DNA of 22,894 nucleotides from Proteromonas lacertae (taxonomy: Eukaryota; Sar; Bigyra; Opalinata; Proteromonadidae). Of the stretch, positions 11,175 through 21,745 are shown piece by piece (positions within the stretch are counted from its first letter, which is position 1; each line of letters starts with the position of its first letter). The stretch covers positions 1 to 22,894 of the forward strand of contig NGBS01000124.1 of the NCBI GenBank assembly GCA_002245135.1, in the 5' to 3' direction. The notes beneath the pieces are model-generated. The model had not been told where the DNA came from and did not search any database. It saw only the letters and a program-made list of their open reading frames with translations. Position numbers and translations under genes: made by a program.

Positions 11175-12108
11175 TTATAAAACATTTATTACTTTAGGTC
11201 CTGGAGATAATTTATGTTCATTTCTTTTATGAATTGATACAGCTTTCTTCTCACTCTCTTCAAACTCCAATAAAGCATCTTTACTCAATTTATTCTTAAA
11301 TTCACTTTTTTCACTCTCATTCATATTCAAATAATAGCCAGTATACAATTCAACAAAATCATAAGTAATTCCCATCTCATTTTCATCAGTCTGACCATCC
11401 CATAAATCAGCACTTGGTGGAGCATTGACAATACTATCAGGAACACCAAGTTCCTTACTTACTTTAAACACCTCACTCTTATGTAAATCAGCTATCAATT
11501 GTACATCCACTACACCATCTCCTGCTTTACAGAAATAACCCAAATATCCATCTTCGTCTTGATTGCCAGTTCCCATCACTATACATGGATACTTTTGTGA
11601 CATTAACTGAGCCACATAATACGCGACTGGTGTTCTCATATAAGATCTTAATTGACCTGTATTGAAAGTATTTCCTTTAATTCCTACTGCATCATCTACT
11701 ATTGTTAGTAATTCATAATATATCTTTGTTTGATCTACAGTAACCATTCTTACATCTAAAGCTTTGCAACATTCTGCTGCTCTGTCAATTGCCCATTGTG
11801 AGCTTTGGATAGGTTGAGCTACTGCCAATAATTCTTTTATTGGAGAATCAGGCATTTGCATTGCATGTTTCACTAAAGCTGTCACACAAGCAGAATCAAC
11901 TCCACCAGAAATACTTATTCTAATATCATATTAGATATAATGAAAATACACGGCTGCTTTTAAACCGCATTTATTCATATATTCATTAAAAAGAGAACAT
12001 TTCTTATCAATCCATTTTTTGGGATTAAAATTCCTTATTATCTATTTTATAAACATCAGTGAGATATACTCTATAGTTTTCTAACGCTTTAATCAGATCT
12101 ATATGCAT
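11175..12108 (-). CDS. nadE: NH3-dependent (NadE-type) NAD+ synthetase
   Basis: Amidates nicotinate adenine dinucleotide to NAD+ using ATP, the last step of NAD+ synthesis. After removing introns 12042-12069 (28 nt) and 11920-11949 (30 nt) the product is 291 residues, close to bacterial NadE and far shorter than the glutaminase-fused synthetase usual in eukaryotes. Seen: the PP-loop SGGVDSA (about 48-54), VMGTGNQDEDGYLGYF, the KAGDGVVDVQLIADLHKSEV block and PPSADLWDGQTDENEMG near the C-terminus. No nitrilase-like glutaminase domain precedes it, so it should use ammonia or a separate partner. The start at 12108 is the only ATG that reads into the first intron in frame. Spliceosomal introns show it is a nuclear eukaryotic gene, perhaps of bacterial descent long ago. 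Confidence 0.9.
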
Positions 12109-12223
12109 TAATTCAACAAAAAACCTTTTCACAAAACAATCGAAACAGAATAAACAATCGATTGTATCGATTGTTTTTCACATTTTTACTTTTTTCTTAC
12201 ACAATCTCAATTATAACAATATA
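12109..12223. promoter_or_regulatory. intergenic region upstream of the NAD synthetase gene
   Basis: 115 bp between the acyl-CoA dehydrogenase stop and the NAD synthetase start, both genes on the minus strand, so it should hold the nadE promoter and the dehydrogenase 3' end. It contains a perfect inverted repeat, AAACAATCGA (12152-12161), five bases, then TCGATTGTTT (12167-12176). A third ACAATCGA copy lies at about 12136-12143. It could be a regulatory palindrome or a transcript-end hairpin. Confidence 0.4.
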
Positions 12224-13557
12224 TTAAAATAATGTTCTTAAATCTGAATGATATTTAAAAATATCCTTCATCATATTCTTTCTTAATGCTTCTTCAGTTC
12301 CAGCACCTATAGCTAATGTAAAAGCATCCATATGGAATCTTCCTGCTAGTATTTCACTAGTATTACCACTAGCACCAAACAAATGCATTGCATCTAAAGT
12401 CACTTCTTCAGCATCTTTTTGTATTTGTAATTTTGTTGAATCAGTCATCAGTCTATTTCCAGGATTATCTAAATCTAACTATTTAATATATTAATATATA
12501 AAATATACATGTCTACAACATGAATATAATTTACATCCTCCACTACAATATTTGGTATAAGCATTTGTAATTTTTCTCACAGTTTCATCACTTTGATATA
12601 ATAGTTTATTTGGACCAATTTTTCTTGTTTTACTGTATTTAATCATCTCTACTAAACATCGCTTTATAATACCTAGAGATTGTGATGCAATTGTTACTCT
12701 TTCAAGTTCTAAATTTCTCATCTAAACAAAAAAATATTATTATTATTATTATTATTATATCTAATAAATACCATTGGAATTAATCCTTCTCCAACTTTTC
12801 CAATTACATTCTCTTTTGGTATTCGAACATTATGAAATGATAATTCGCCCCACGGACTGCTTTTCATACCGTGTTTATTTAACATTTTGTGTTGAGTAAA
12901 TCCTTCCATATCCTAATACAAATAAATAGAATTTATAAGATACTTTTTCGACAGCAAATAAAGTTATTCCATTCTTTCTTTTCTTATTATCATTCATTGT
13001 ACTTATATCTCTTCCATAAACAAGAAACATATCACCAATTCCTGCATTTGTTACATATATTTTACTTCCATTTAATATTATATCATCTCCTTTAATTTCA
13101 TAATTAGTATTCATATTTAGCACATCAGTTCCACTGTTTGGTTCAGTCATTCCTATTCCTCCAATCTTTTTCCCGCTACATAAATCATTTAGCCATCTAG
13201 CATGTTGACTTTTATTTCCATTTTTAAATAAATTATGAGCACATAATATAGAATGTGCGAGTAAAGATAATGTAAAAGCTGGATCAGAATATGACATTTC
13301 TTCATATAAAATACAAGCTTCTGTTGCTTCTAATCCTAATCCGCCATATTTTTCAGGTATTGTTACACCTATTAAATGATTTTTTCCTAATTTTTCATAA
13401 AGAGGTCTGTTAAATTTTCCTTTTATGTTATAATCTATTGCTTGTGGTTCTACTTCTTTTTCAACTAATTCACGTACCTATTTAAGAACATTATAAATAT
13501 TACTAATACATACATTATCTGAGAATTCTTTTTGTTCATCTGTCAAATCAAATAAAT
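12224..13557 (-). CDS. acyl-CoA dehydrogenase, isovaleryl-CoA-dehydrogenase-like, first exon missing
   Basis: FAD flavoprotein that would oxidise a branched or short acyl-CoA in mitochondria. Introns 13478-13513, 12913-12943, 12722-12771 and 12479-12508 join into 394 codons, the length of a mature family member. Seen in order: FDLTDEQKEF, IPEKYGGLGLEATEA, the family signature GMTEPNSGTDV, KHGMKSSPWGELSFHNVRIP, and LELERVTIA, where Glu occupies the catalytic-base position used by isovaleryl-CoA dehydrogenase rather than the MCAD position. IGAGTEE near the C-terminus fits that subgroup. The usual QxxGGxG is changed to LFGASGN. The 5' exon opens straight after a splice-acceptor-like AG at 13558 and no minus-strand ATG occurs from there to 13825, so the start and targeting peptide are absent or displaced. 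Confidence 0.83.
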
Positions 13558-13922
13558 CTATATATTATAGAGGATATTAAAAAACAGGATATTTAGTGTT
13601 CCTATACCCAAAATATCCAAAATGTTTAAAATATTGAGGAAACAAATTAAAAAATTTGAAATATTAATTACTGATGGATTAATAGTAAAATATTGATCTA
13701 TAGTCTTTCTCTACAGTAGCCACGGCAGGGGTAGAACAGGTCGCTACAAGCTATGTTATTCTAAGTTCTACTGGTTTTACTGGTAGGGATATAAAGGATG
13801 ATGGGATAAATATTTTATAATACATGGTGGGATTTCACTAAAATTAATAAAAGGTGTTTATAATTCACTAAAAATATACTAAAATTATACTAAAAGATAT
13901 TGATGATGTAATAAATAGTATA
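13558..13922. other. gene-free stretch at the host/element boundary
   Basis: 365 bp with no confident gene. It holds an inverted repeat GGATATTT/AAATATCC (13587-13594 and 13611-13618), and a GC-rich patch 13711-13757 unlike its surroundings in which GTAGCCAC (13716-13723) can pair with GTCGCTAC (13740-13747) save one mismatch. A 24-codon minus-strand frame starts at 13825. Between the last conserved dehydrogenase exon and the first element gene, this is where the left boundary of the virus-like element should lie. The exact junction cannot be seen because the other end is outside the window. Confidence 0.45.
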
Positions 13923-14805
13923 TTATAAAGGATTGATAATATCATAATCAATATTCATAATATCAATAACATCTGGTAATATGCATTGTTTTTGATAACC
14001 TTCAATACTATCACTTTGTAAATGTAGATTAGGTTTATTATCATTTATTAATATAAAATGTGTTGGTATGTATAATGGTGGGTATTGTTCATTATTATAA
14101 ATTTGTAATGGGAATGATATAACATTACTACCATCATTAGGGTATTTTTCAACAAGCTTATTATAAAAATCAGTTAATACAGATTGATTACTATATAATT
14201 TTGATAATAAATGATTATCATCTAGATAAATATCAATTTGTTTTATATTTGATCTATCATTATAAATTAATTGATGTATTATAAATTTTGATTCTTATAG
14301 AATTCATGAATATTGTAACTTTAATAGGTATCTGATCTATAATTGATTCTGATGAATCATTATTAGTAACTTTTACAGTCCATGTTGTGTTTTGAATACT
14401 ATAAGGTTGTGGATTATATATATTTATTAATTTAAGATGATTATAAATTGAATCATATCTACCAAAACCTTGAGTCATATATAATTCTTCATCAGTATTA
14501 TAATCATTACAACCTACAACTCTACCAATATTTCTTATTGTATCTACTTCATTATAAATTTGATCTACTTCATCTTTTATTGCTTTTGTTTTAGTATCAG
14601 TATTATCATTTATTGGCTTATTTATATAGGTTGATATACTATTACTATCTACAGTTATATTAGGTGTTGGTATTTGAATCTTTTGTGATATGGAATCTGA
14701 TAATGTTTGAATATCTATATTAACACTAACATTTTTTGATATCTCACTTGCAATCTCTTTTGTATCAATATCTGATGTATTATTATTTCTATCACCAATA
14801 AACAT
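13923..14805 (-). CDS. orphan protein of the virus-like element, frame-broken
   Basis: I do not recognise this gene. From ATG 14805 (MFIGDRNNN) one frame reads to about 14280, then the same kind of sequence continues in the next frame to the TAA at 13923, about 293 residues in all. The shift sits at an A run (AATCAAAATTT on the minus strand); one A fewer would join the frames. An earlier ATG at 14856 would add 17 residues rich in Phe/Ile/Tyr, a possible membrane segment but more likely leader DNA. The N-terminal third is Ser/Thr/Asn/Asp-rich with a predicted helix (KAIKDEVDQIYNEVDTIRN), and the rest looks beta-rich. It lies on the polymerase strand beyond the repeat array. A structural virion protein is conceivable but unproven. 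Confidence 0.6.
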
Positions 14806-14915
14806 AATTTTATATATTATAAAAAATATAAAATAATAATTTATAAAATTCATCAAGAAATTTTAAAATGATGATCAATTGTAATAATAATAATTTACAA
14901 AAATTATTGGTGATG

Positions 14916-17273
14916 GATGTATATCATTTGAATTTTAGTAAGAAAATTTGATTTTTAAAATTTTATATATAAGATGATATTTGATAAACTTCCAGATGCA
15001 TTGTACTTATTTATACATGATTAAAAGAAATACAACATCTGAAGTCTGAACTTAAAGAATGAATAAGTTTGATGATGTATATCATTTTAATTTTAGTAAG
15101 AAAATTTGATTTTTAAAATTTTATATATAAGATGATATTTGATAAACTTCCAGATGTATTGTACTTATCTATAAATGATTAACAGAAATACAACATCTGA
15201 AGTCTGAACTTAAAGAATGAATAAGTTGGTGATATATATCATTTGAATTTTAGTAAGAAAATTTGATTTTTAAAATTTTATATATAAGATGATATTTGAT
15301 AAACTTCCAGATGCATTGTACTTATCTATAAATGATTAACAGAAATACAACATCTGAAGTCTGAACTTAAAGAATGAATAAGTTTGATGATGTATATCAT
15401 TTGAATTTTAGTAAGAAAATTTGATTTTTAAAATTTTATATATAAGATGATATTTGATAAACTTCCAGATGTATTGTACTTATCTATAAATGATTAACAG
15501 AAATACAACATCTGAAGTCTGAACTTAAAGAATGAATAAGTTTGATGATGTATATCATTTGAATTTTAGTAAGAAAATTTGATTTTTAAAATTTTATATA
15601 TAAGATGATATTTGAGAAACTTCCAGATGCATTGTACTTATTTATACATGATTAACAGAAATACAACATCTGAAGTCTGAACTTAAAGAATGAATAAGTT
15701 TGATGATGTATATCATTTGAATTTTAGTAAGAAAATTTGATTTTTAAAATTTTATATATAAGATGATATTTGAGAAACTTCCAGATGCATTGTACTTATT
15801 TATACATGATTAACAGAAATACAACATCTGAAGTCTGAACTTAAAGAATGAATAAGTTTGATGATGTATATCATTTGAATTTTAGTAAGAAAATTTGATT
15901 TTTAAAATTTTATATATAAGATGATATTTGATAAACTTCCAGATGCATTGTACTTATCTATAAATGATTAACAGAAATACAACATCTGAAGTCTGAACTT
16001 AAAGAATGAATAAGTTTGATGATGTATATCATTTGAATTTTAGTAAGAAAATTTGATTTTTAAAATTTTATATATAAGATGATATTTGATAAACTTCCAG
16101 ATGTATTGTACTTATCTATAAATGATTAACAGAAATACAACATCTGAAGTCTGAACTTAAAGAATGAATAAGTTTGATGATGTATATCATTTGAATTTTA
16201 GTAAGAAAATTTGATTTTTAAAATTTTATATATAAGATGATATTTGATAAACTTCCAGATGCATTGTACTTATTTATACATGATTAACAGAAATACAACA
16301 TCTGAAGTCTGAACTTAAAGAATGAATAAGTTTGATGATGTATATCATTTGAATTTTAGTAAGAAAATTTGATTTTTAAAATTTTATATATAAGATGATA
16401 TTTGATAAACTTCCAGATGCATTGTACTTATTTATACATGATTAACAGAAATACAACATCTGAAGTCTGAACTTAAAGAATGAATAAGTTTGATGATGTA
16501 TATCATTTTGAATTTTAGTAAGAAAATTTGATTTTTAAAATTTTATATATAAGATGATATTTGATAAACTTCCAGATGCATTGTACTTATTTATACATGA
16601 TTAACAGAAATACAACATCTGAAGTCTGAACTTAAAGAATGAATAAGTTTGATGATGTATATCATTTGAATTTTAGTAAGAAAATTTGATTTTTAAAATT
16701 TTATATATAAGATGATATTTGATAAACTTCCAGATGCATTGTACTTATCTATAAATGATTAACAGAAATACAACATCTGAAGTCTGAACTTAAAGAATGA
16801 ATAAGTTTGATGATGTATATCATTTGAATTTTAGTAAGAAAATTTGATTTTTAAAATTTTATATATAAGATGATATTTGATAAACTTCCAGATGCATTGT
16901 ACTTATTTATACATGATTAACAGAAATACAACATCTGAAGTCTGAACTTAAAGAATGAATAAGTTTGATGATGTATATCATTTGAATTTTAGTAAGAAAA
17001 TTTGATTTTTAAAATTTTATATATAAGATGATATTTGATAAACTTCCAGATGCATTGTACTTATCTATAAATGATTAACAGAAATACAACATCTGAAGTC
17101 TGAACTTAAAGAATGAATAAGTTGATGATGTATATCATTTGAATTTTAGTAAGAAAATTTGATTTTTAAAATTTTATATATAAGATGATATTTGATAAAC
17201 TTCCAGATGCATTGTACTTATCTATAAATGATTAACAGAAATACAACATCTGAAGTCTGAACTTAAAGAATGA
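14916..17273. repeat. tandem array, fifteen copies of a 158-bp unit
   Basis: The marker TTTTAGTAAG recurs at 14933, 15091, 15248, 15406, 15564, 15722, 15880, 16038, 16196, 16354, 16513, 16671, 16829, 16987 and 17144, a period of 157-159 bp. Copies are nearly identical and carry stops in all frames, so the array is non-coding. Each unit contains an imperfect inverted repeat (first copy 14988-15005 with 15031-15045; 15 pairs, two small bulges, 25-nt loop). Differences between copies fall into a few classes: GATGC/GATGT in a bulge, TTATAC/CTATAA in the loop, and GATAAAC/GAGAAAC in two neighbouring copies. The last copy is cut short. It lies between the polymerase 3' end and the orphan gene; an origin, maintenance, transcription-control or packaging role is possible. 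Confidence 0.95.
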
Positions 17274-17417
17274 TTTAATTATTAATAAAATAATTATGAG
17301 TTAATATTTATATGTTGTATTTATTAAAGAATAACAAAATGAATCATTTTATAGTTTAATAAAATATTATATAATATAAAATATTGATATGATGGTTATT
17401 TGGTTTTAGTGTATCTA
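17274..17417. other. spacer between repeat array and polymerase stop
   Basis: 144 bp of AT-rich sequence without repeats or genes; the polymerase 3' untranslated region by position. Confidence 0.4.
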
Positions 17418-20400
17418 TTAATTAATTTTATATCCATAAGGAACTGTATTGTAATTATCTAGAAATAGTCTTTTATCATCATAATATGTTAATCCTGTTT
17501 TGTTTTGAGATGTTGTATATACATTATGATGTATTGATTTAATTTGACATACCTCGTATTTTTGACTTTTGCTAGCACCTTCAACAAAATCATTATATAC
17601 ATCGTATGTTATTTTTCTTGATACTTTCACATTTATTCCTTTACATCTATTATCAGTTTTATTTTTCTGATTTTCATCATTTACACATTCTTTTTCATAT
17701 ACATAACACTTTGATTTTAATCCTATAAACTTTGTTATAACATACAGATTTATATTATTCTTATCCTGCTCTTCAAACTTTAAACGATTTAATGTACCTG
17801 GATGAACTGCTGTATGAATATTAAGGTTGTAGTTAGATAATGCAGGATTCTTTAAATTGCTTCCATCAATCCAATTATTGAATATAGGATCTTCTAAATC
17901 ACTAAATATATCTTCAGTTTCTACTGAAAATAACAGACTATCTGTATCAGTCATACATAATGTCAACTTATTTGATCCATATTTCTTATCTAATACATCA
18001 TACCAATATTTTTGCATTTTTAGTTTTGATAACTCTAGTATAACCATTCCAATTTGAATGGGTTTATTAATTATATATGCTTTCTTATAAAAATGAGCTA
18101 TGCGCAAGTCTCCTTCAATAATTATAAAATCTTTAAACCATGGATCACTTGCTGCTTCAATCATTTGTTTTTCATTTGTAATTAATAAAATGTTACTTCT
18201 CTTTTCAACACGTTCCATGAATTTACCGTATAAGCTATTCATTAGCTTTTTAATATAGTCAGCAGTAGTATTCTGATTGTTTTCTTTAGCTTTAACTCTT
18301 TTTTCTACCATTGTATTAATATATTTACCCATATATAAACTTTCAACAAATCTCATTATTCTATATACTTTACTAACTCTATAACCGTGCTGAACTGCAA
18401 ATTTCAAATTTTGATAGTGTATTACATATTTTTCTTTTGGATATAAATCAGTAATTAATTTTTCAGTGCAATGATAAGTTCCTCTTTCTTTATTTATAAT
18501 CCCTAAAGCTATAGCTCTATCAATCTGTATTTTAGATAACCACTCTTTAGGAATTTTCTTCCTTTCAGGTAGCAATGGGTATTCTTTAAACTTGTCTTGC
18601 AATTCAACTGGTAATTCTATATCTACTTCTAATATATATCCATAATCATCAGTTGTAAGTCTATCTTCATCCATATCTTCATAATATGGTAAATCAAGTA
18701 TAGCTTCTAATGATATAGATTCTGGTTCAATAAACTCAAAATCCTTTAATGGCATTTTACATGATGCCATTACTGAAGGATAAAGTGAGTTATAATCTTG
18801 ATAAAGTAAATATTTATTTGGTAGAGATTCATCATATTCCTTCATAAACTTGTTATTTGCTTCTTCTTTACGTTTTCCAATATATGACAAACCACCATAT
18901 AAACCCTTTAAAATAAAATCATAATAACTAGGTTCGCAGAATAATTGCAATTCTACATCTGTTACATGCAAGAATAAATCAAGGGATAAACTAGGTAAAG
19001 ATATATACCAGCATGGATCAATATTAAATGTGTTAAAAATATTTTCTCTAAAATCATTAAAAACTGATTGTAATACATAAACATCAATTTGTAGATAAAA
19101 CAAATTATATTCTCTTATGTTTTTGAAATTGAATATTTCATTTACTTCCATAGCAAAATCAAATTCTTCTTGTTTTATAGATTCATTATCATTTAATCTA
19201 GATTTAAAATCATCTATTGTAAGATCATTGAAATTTTCTTCAAATGATTCAAGAGATGTCATATGTTCATATGGGAAATAATTCTTTTGAAGAAGATACT
19301 TTTCAATTATTTCATCATTAATTTGTTTTCCATTATAATATTTAAAATTTTCATATATACTTTTGAATTTTACTTTTTTATCATTATTTAATTCTGATGT
19401 GATTTTAAGATCATTTGTTAAATTTGCTAATGAACCAGATAAAAATAAGTAGCTGTCAATGAATATTAAATTCTTGTATTCTATACACTTATAATTTTCA
19501 TCTGTGTTAGGAATAATATTTATTACAGCTTCACTTTCATTTGCTATCTTTGCTAATTCTCTAATTATAAAATGTTGATCATATTTCATTGCGTTATGAG
19601 CAATGACTGGTATTTTTAAATTTTTAATGTCTATATTTAAGTTTTCCTTAGAACATATAGAAGCAATGTACTTACCAGTGAAATGATCATGATGTAATAC
19701 CTTTATATGATCAGTATTATTAAAAAGTTTACCACAAAAATCACATTTTGTTTTTTGATTATGTATATTTAATGTGACAGGGTTCTTATCATATAATTTT
19801 GGATTAGCTAATCTGTAGTTATATACCATTAATATTTGATTGTATATGTTTATAATATCATCTACAAATTCTTTTTCTATATTATGATCATAATTTGTTT
19901 TACATTTTATTATTGTGCAACATTCAATATCAGGGATTTTACTATCAACATATATACAATAAGAGTATAATTGATGTCTAGACATAATTGATTTTTCTGT
20001 TTTAGTCAACTCTCTATTTTCGACATGAACATCTTCATTATATTCATCATTAACACTATCATTTTTATATCTTTTCATAATTAATTCATTTTCATAAGGT
20101 TCAAAATATGTCTCTGTATCATAATATAATGTTACTGGAATCATTTGCAAGTGAGTCCAATGTTTGAATTTAACTGTAGATCTATTTCTATCATCCATAT
20201 TAGGAAATAATCTTAATATATTTTCTTTATCTTGACAGTCATGATTAATGTGAGAGTTATATGTATTTAAATCGTAGGTATAGAATAAGCAATATGGACA
20301 TACATAAACTGAATTATTTGATTTTTTATTTATCATTCTTCTGAATAAATCATCTAAAGAGCTTATAGCAACATAATGTGACCCATAATCATTCTTCAAT

Positions 20401-21566
20401 AGTAACAGATTGACTATTCTATATTTTAATTCTTTTTTCTGTTTGGATAGACGAATAGGAATAAATGTTTCTTTATTATTATCATTTCTATCTATATCTA
20501 TGTAATATATATTAACATTCAATTGATTTTTTTCTTCAAATTCATTTATTTTTTTATAATCAGTTGCATCTACAGGATAATTAAGCATGTCCCAATCATG
20601 ATTTCTTTCTAATGATAAGTACTTTTCAATATGATCTTTGTTATATTTAAATTTACAGCTATATAATGCTGCTAAAACTGCCCACTTAAAGCATTGATTG
20701 TCTTCATTCATTATATTAATGAAGCATTTGTATCCCTGATATTTAGGTGGTAATGGAATAAAGCAACTACCACGAATTATTCTAAACTTTGTAATATAAA
20801 TTTCAATTGCATTAACTCTAAGAAAAGATAAACCACTCTGTGGATGATTTGAATCTTGTTCTTCAGATATTTGGTTAAAAATACTTTCTAAAATTTGAGT
20901 AATTTCTTCTTTACTATTAAACTTTGTTATCTGACATATTCTGGATCTACTGTATATTGATATTTCATCTTCTTCGTTGCTAGACTCATCAGGCGTATAT
21001 ATTGATCTAACATTTATGAAGAATTTAATCATTTGCATATCGTTTGCCAAACTTTGTAACGAATCTACAATATCATAGTGTTTAATAAAATCTGAGTAGC
21101 ATTCTTGAGGTGTAGTATAACTTTTATTATTAAAATCATATAATAATTTTCTTGTTACACCTTCAGATGATTTTTGCGATTCTAATGAATCTCTTATTCT
21201 GCTGCTAATATTTTGATTTGGCTTAGGAATAGAACTATTCATTAATCCTCCATAGATATTCGAAGTATTACTATTATCGTTAATGTTCCTTTTTTTGCTT
21301 ATATACGGTGTTGCTTGATTTAATGTAGTGGATGATATTTTTCTTTTGTTATTATTTGTTAATTGATTATTTAAAATAGATACTTGCGGTAATGAAGGTG
21401 GTGGTTGTTGCTGAACTACTTCATTATCTTTACAACTGCTACTACTTTGATGATGGTGATGATGATGATGATGATGATGTTTATTATGATGCTTCTTTTT
21501 CTTTTTATCTAAAGTGTTTTTTATTATCTTCAGAAATGCTTTTAATAGCTTCTTTTCTTTTCCCAT
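17418..21566 (-). CDS. polB: protein-primed family-B DNA polymerase, Polinton/virus type
   Basis: Replicates linear DNA from a terminal protein. 1382 residues, intron-free. Seen: a basic N-terminus with ten consecutive His (encoded near 21448-21480); an N-terminal domain (about 275-430) with NEDNQCFKWAVLAALYS and GSHYVAI, as in Polinton-type polymerases; a CPYC zinc finger (Cys423, Cys426) ending HINHDC; exonuclease motif I DTE (Asp483, Glu485); a Cys608/Cys611 knuckle followed by HHDHFTGKYIASICSKENLN, the HNH/treble-clef-like insert of this group; exo II Asp663; exo III Asp828; motif A DYNSLYP (Asp924); motif B KLMNSLYG (Asn1110); motif C DTDS (Asp1207, Asp1209). All catalytic residues are present and the frame is intact, so it may be functional. 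The start at 21566 follows a divergent spacer. No terminal protein gene was identified; it may be part of the long N-terminus. Confidence 0.95.
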   Translation of the reverse strand: MGKEKKLLKAFLKIIKNTLDKKKKKHHNKHHHHHHHHHHQSSSSCKDNEVVQQQPPPSLPQVSILNNQLTNNNKRKISSTTLNQATPYISKKRNINDNSNTSNIYGGLMNSSIPKPNQNISSRIRDSLESQKSSEGVTRKLLYDFNNKSYTTPQECYSDFIKHYDIVDSLQSLANDMQMIKFFINVRSIYTPDESSNEEDEISIYSRSRICQITKFNSKEEITQILESIFNQISEEQDSNHPQSGLSFLRVNAIEIYITKFRIIRGSCFIPLPPKYQGYKCFINIMNEDNQCFKWAVLAALYSCKFKYNKDHIEKYLSLERNHDWDMLNYPVDATDYKKINEFEEKNQLNVNIYYIDIDRNDNNKETFIPIRLSKQKKELKYRIVNLLLLKNDYGSHYVAISSLDDLFRRMINKKSNNSVYVCPYCLFYTYDLNTYNSHINHDCQDKENILRLFPNMDDRNRSTVKFKHWTHLQMIPVTLYYDTETYFEPYENELIMKRYKNDSVNDEYNEDVHVENRELTKTEKSIMSRHQLYSYCIYVDSKIPDIECCTIIKCKTNYDHNIEKEFVDDIINIYNQILMVYNYRLANPKLYDKNPVTLNIHNQKTKCDFCGKLFNNTDHIKVLHHDHFTGKYIASICSKENLNIDIKNLKIPVIAHNAMKYDQHFIIRELAKIANESEAVINIIPNTDENYKCIEYKNLIFIDSYLFLSGSLANLTNDLKITSELNNDKKVKFKSIYENFKYYNGKQINDEIIEKYLLQKNYFPYEHMTSLESFEENFNDLTIDDFKSRLNDNESIKQEEFDFAMEVNEIFNFKNIREYNLFYLQIDVYVLQSVFNDFRENIFNTFNIDPCWYISLPSLSLDLFLHVTDVELQLFCEPSYYDFILKGLYGGLSYIGKRKEEANNKFMKEYDESLPNKYLLYQDYNSLYPSVMASCKMPLKDFEFIEPESISLEAILDLPYYEDMDEDRLTTDDYGYILEVDIELPVELQDKFKEYPLLPERKKIPKEWLSKIQIDRAIALGIINKERGTYHCTEKLITDLYPKEKYVIHYQNLKFAVQHGYRVSKVYRIMRFVESLYMGKYINTMVEKRVKAKENNQNTTADYIKKLMNSLYGKFMERVEKRSNILLITNEKQMIEAASDPWFKDFIIIEGDLRIAHFYKKAYIINKPIQIGMVILELSKLKMQKYWYDVLDKKYGSNKLTLCMTDTDSLLFSVETEDIFSDLEDPIFNNWIDGSNLKNPALSNYNLNIHTAVHPGTLNRLKFEEQDKNNINLYVITKFIGLKSKCYVYEKECVNDENQKNKTDNRCKGINVKVSRKITYDVYNDFVEGASKSQKYEVCQIKSIHHNVYTTSQNKTGLTYYDDKRLFLDNYNTVPYGYKIN

Positions 21567-21745
21567 AAAACAAATGTATATTTTAGAATGTAAAAGAAAT
21601 ATAAAATTATAGGAGCATCATAATTATTAACATATGATTGGTTAATAATTTTAATTGGTTAATCATTTGTTTTAAATTCTTCTTTATTTTCATTTTTCTG
21701 ATAGAATATAACTAACTTTATATTATCATCCCTCCCTCATAAATA
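21567..21745. promoter_or_regulatory. divergent promoter region between polB and the 250-residue gene
   Basis: 179 bp between two outward-facing ATGs, so it should drive both genes. It contains the direct repeat ATTGGTTAAT at 21637-21646 and 21654-21663 (17-bp spacing), and a TATA-rich stretch near 21707-21725 upstream of the plus-strand gene. Binding-site status is inference. Confidence 0.5.

Noticed and set aside
13587-13618. GGATATTT/AAATATCC inverted repeat as an element terminus
   Set aside because: It is only 8 bp with a 16-base loop in AT-rich DNA, with no matching duplication or second end in view.
13711-13757. Possible tRNA or small structured RNA in the GC-rich patch
   Set aside because: Only one short imperfect stem can be drawn, with no cloverleaf arms or T-loop-like sequence.
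14916-17273. Repeat array considered as a CRISPR array
   Set aside because: The units are contiguous and about 158 bp with no unique spacers, and the window is clearly eukaryotic with spliced genes.
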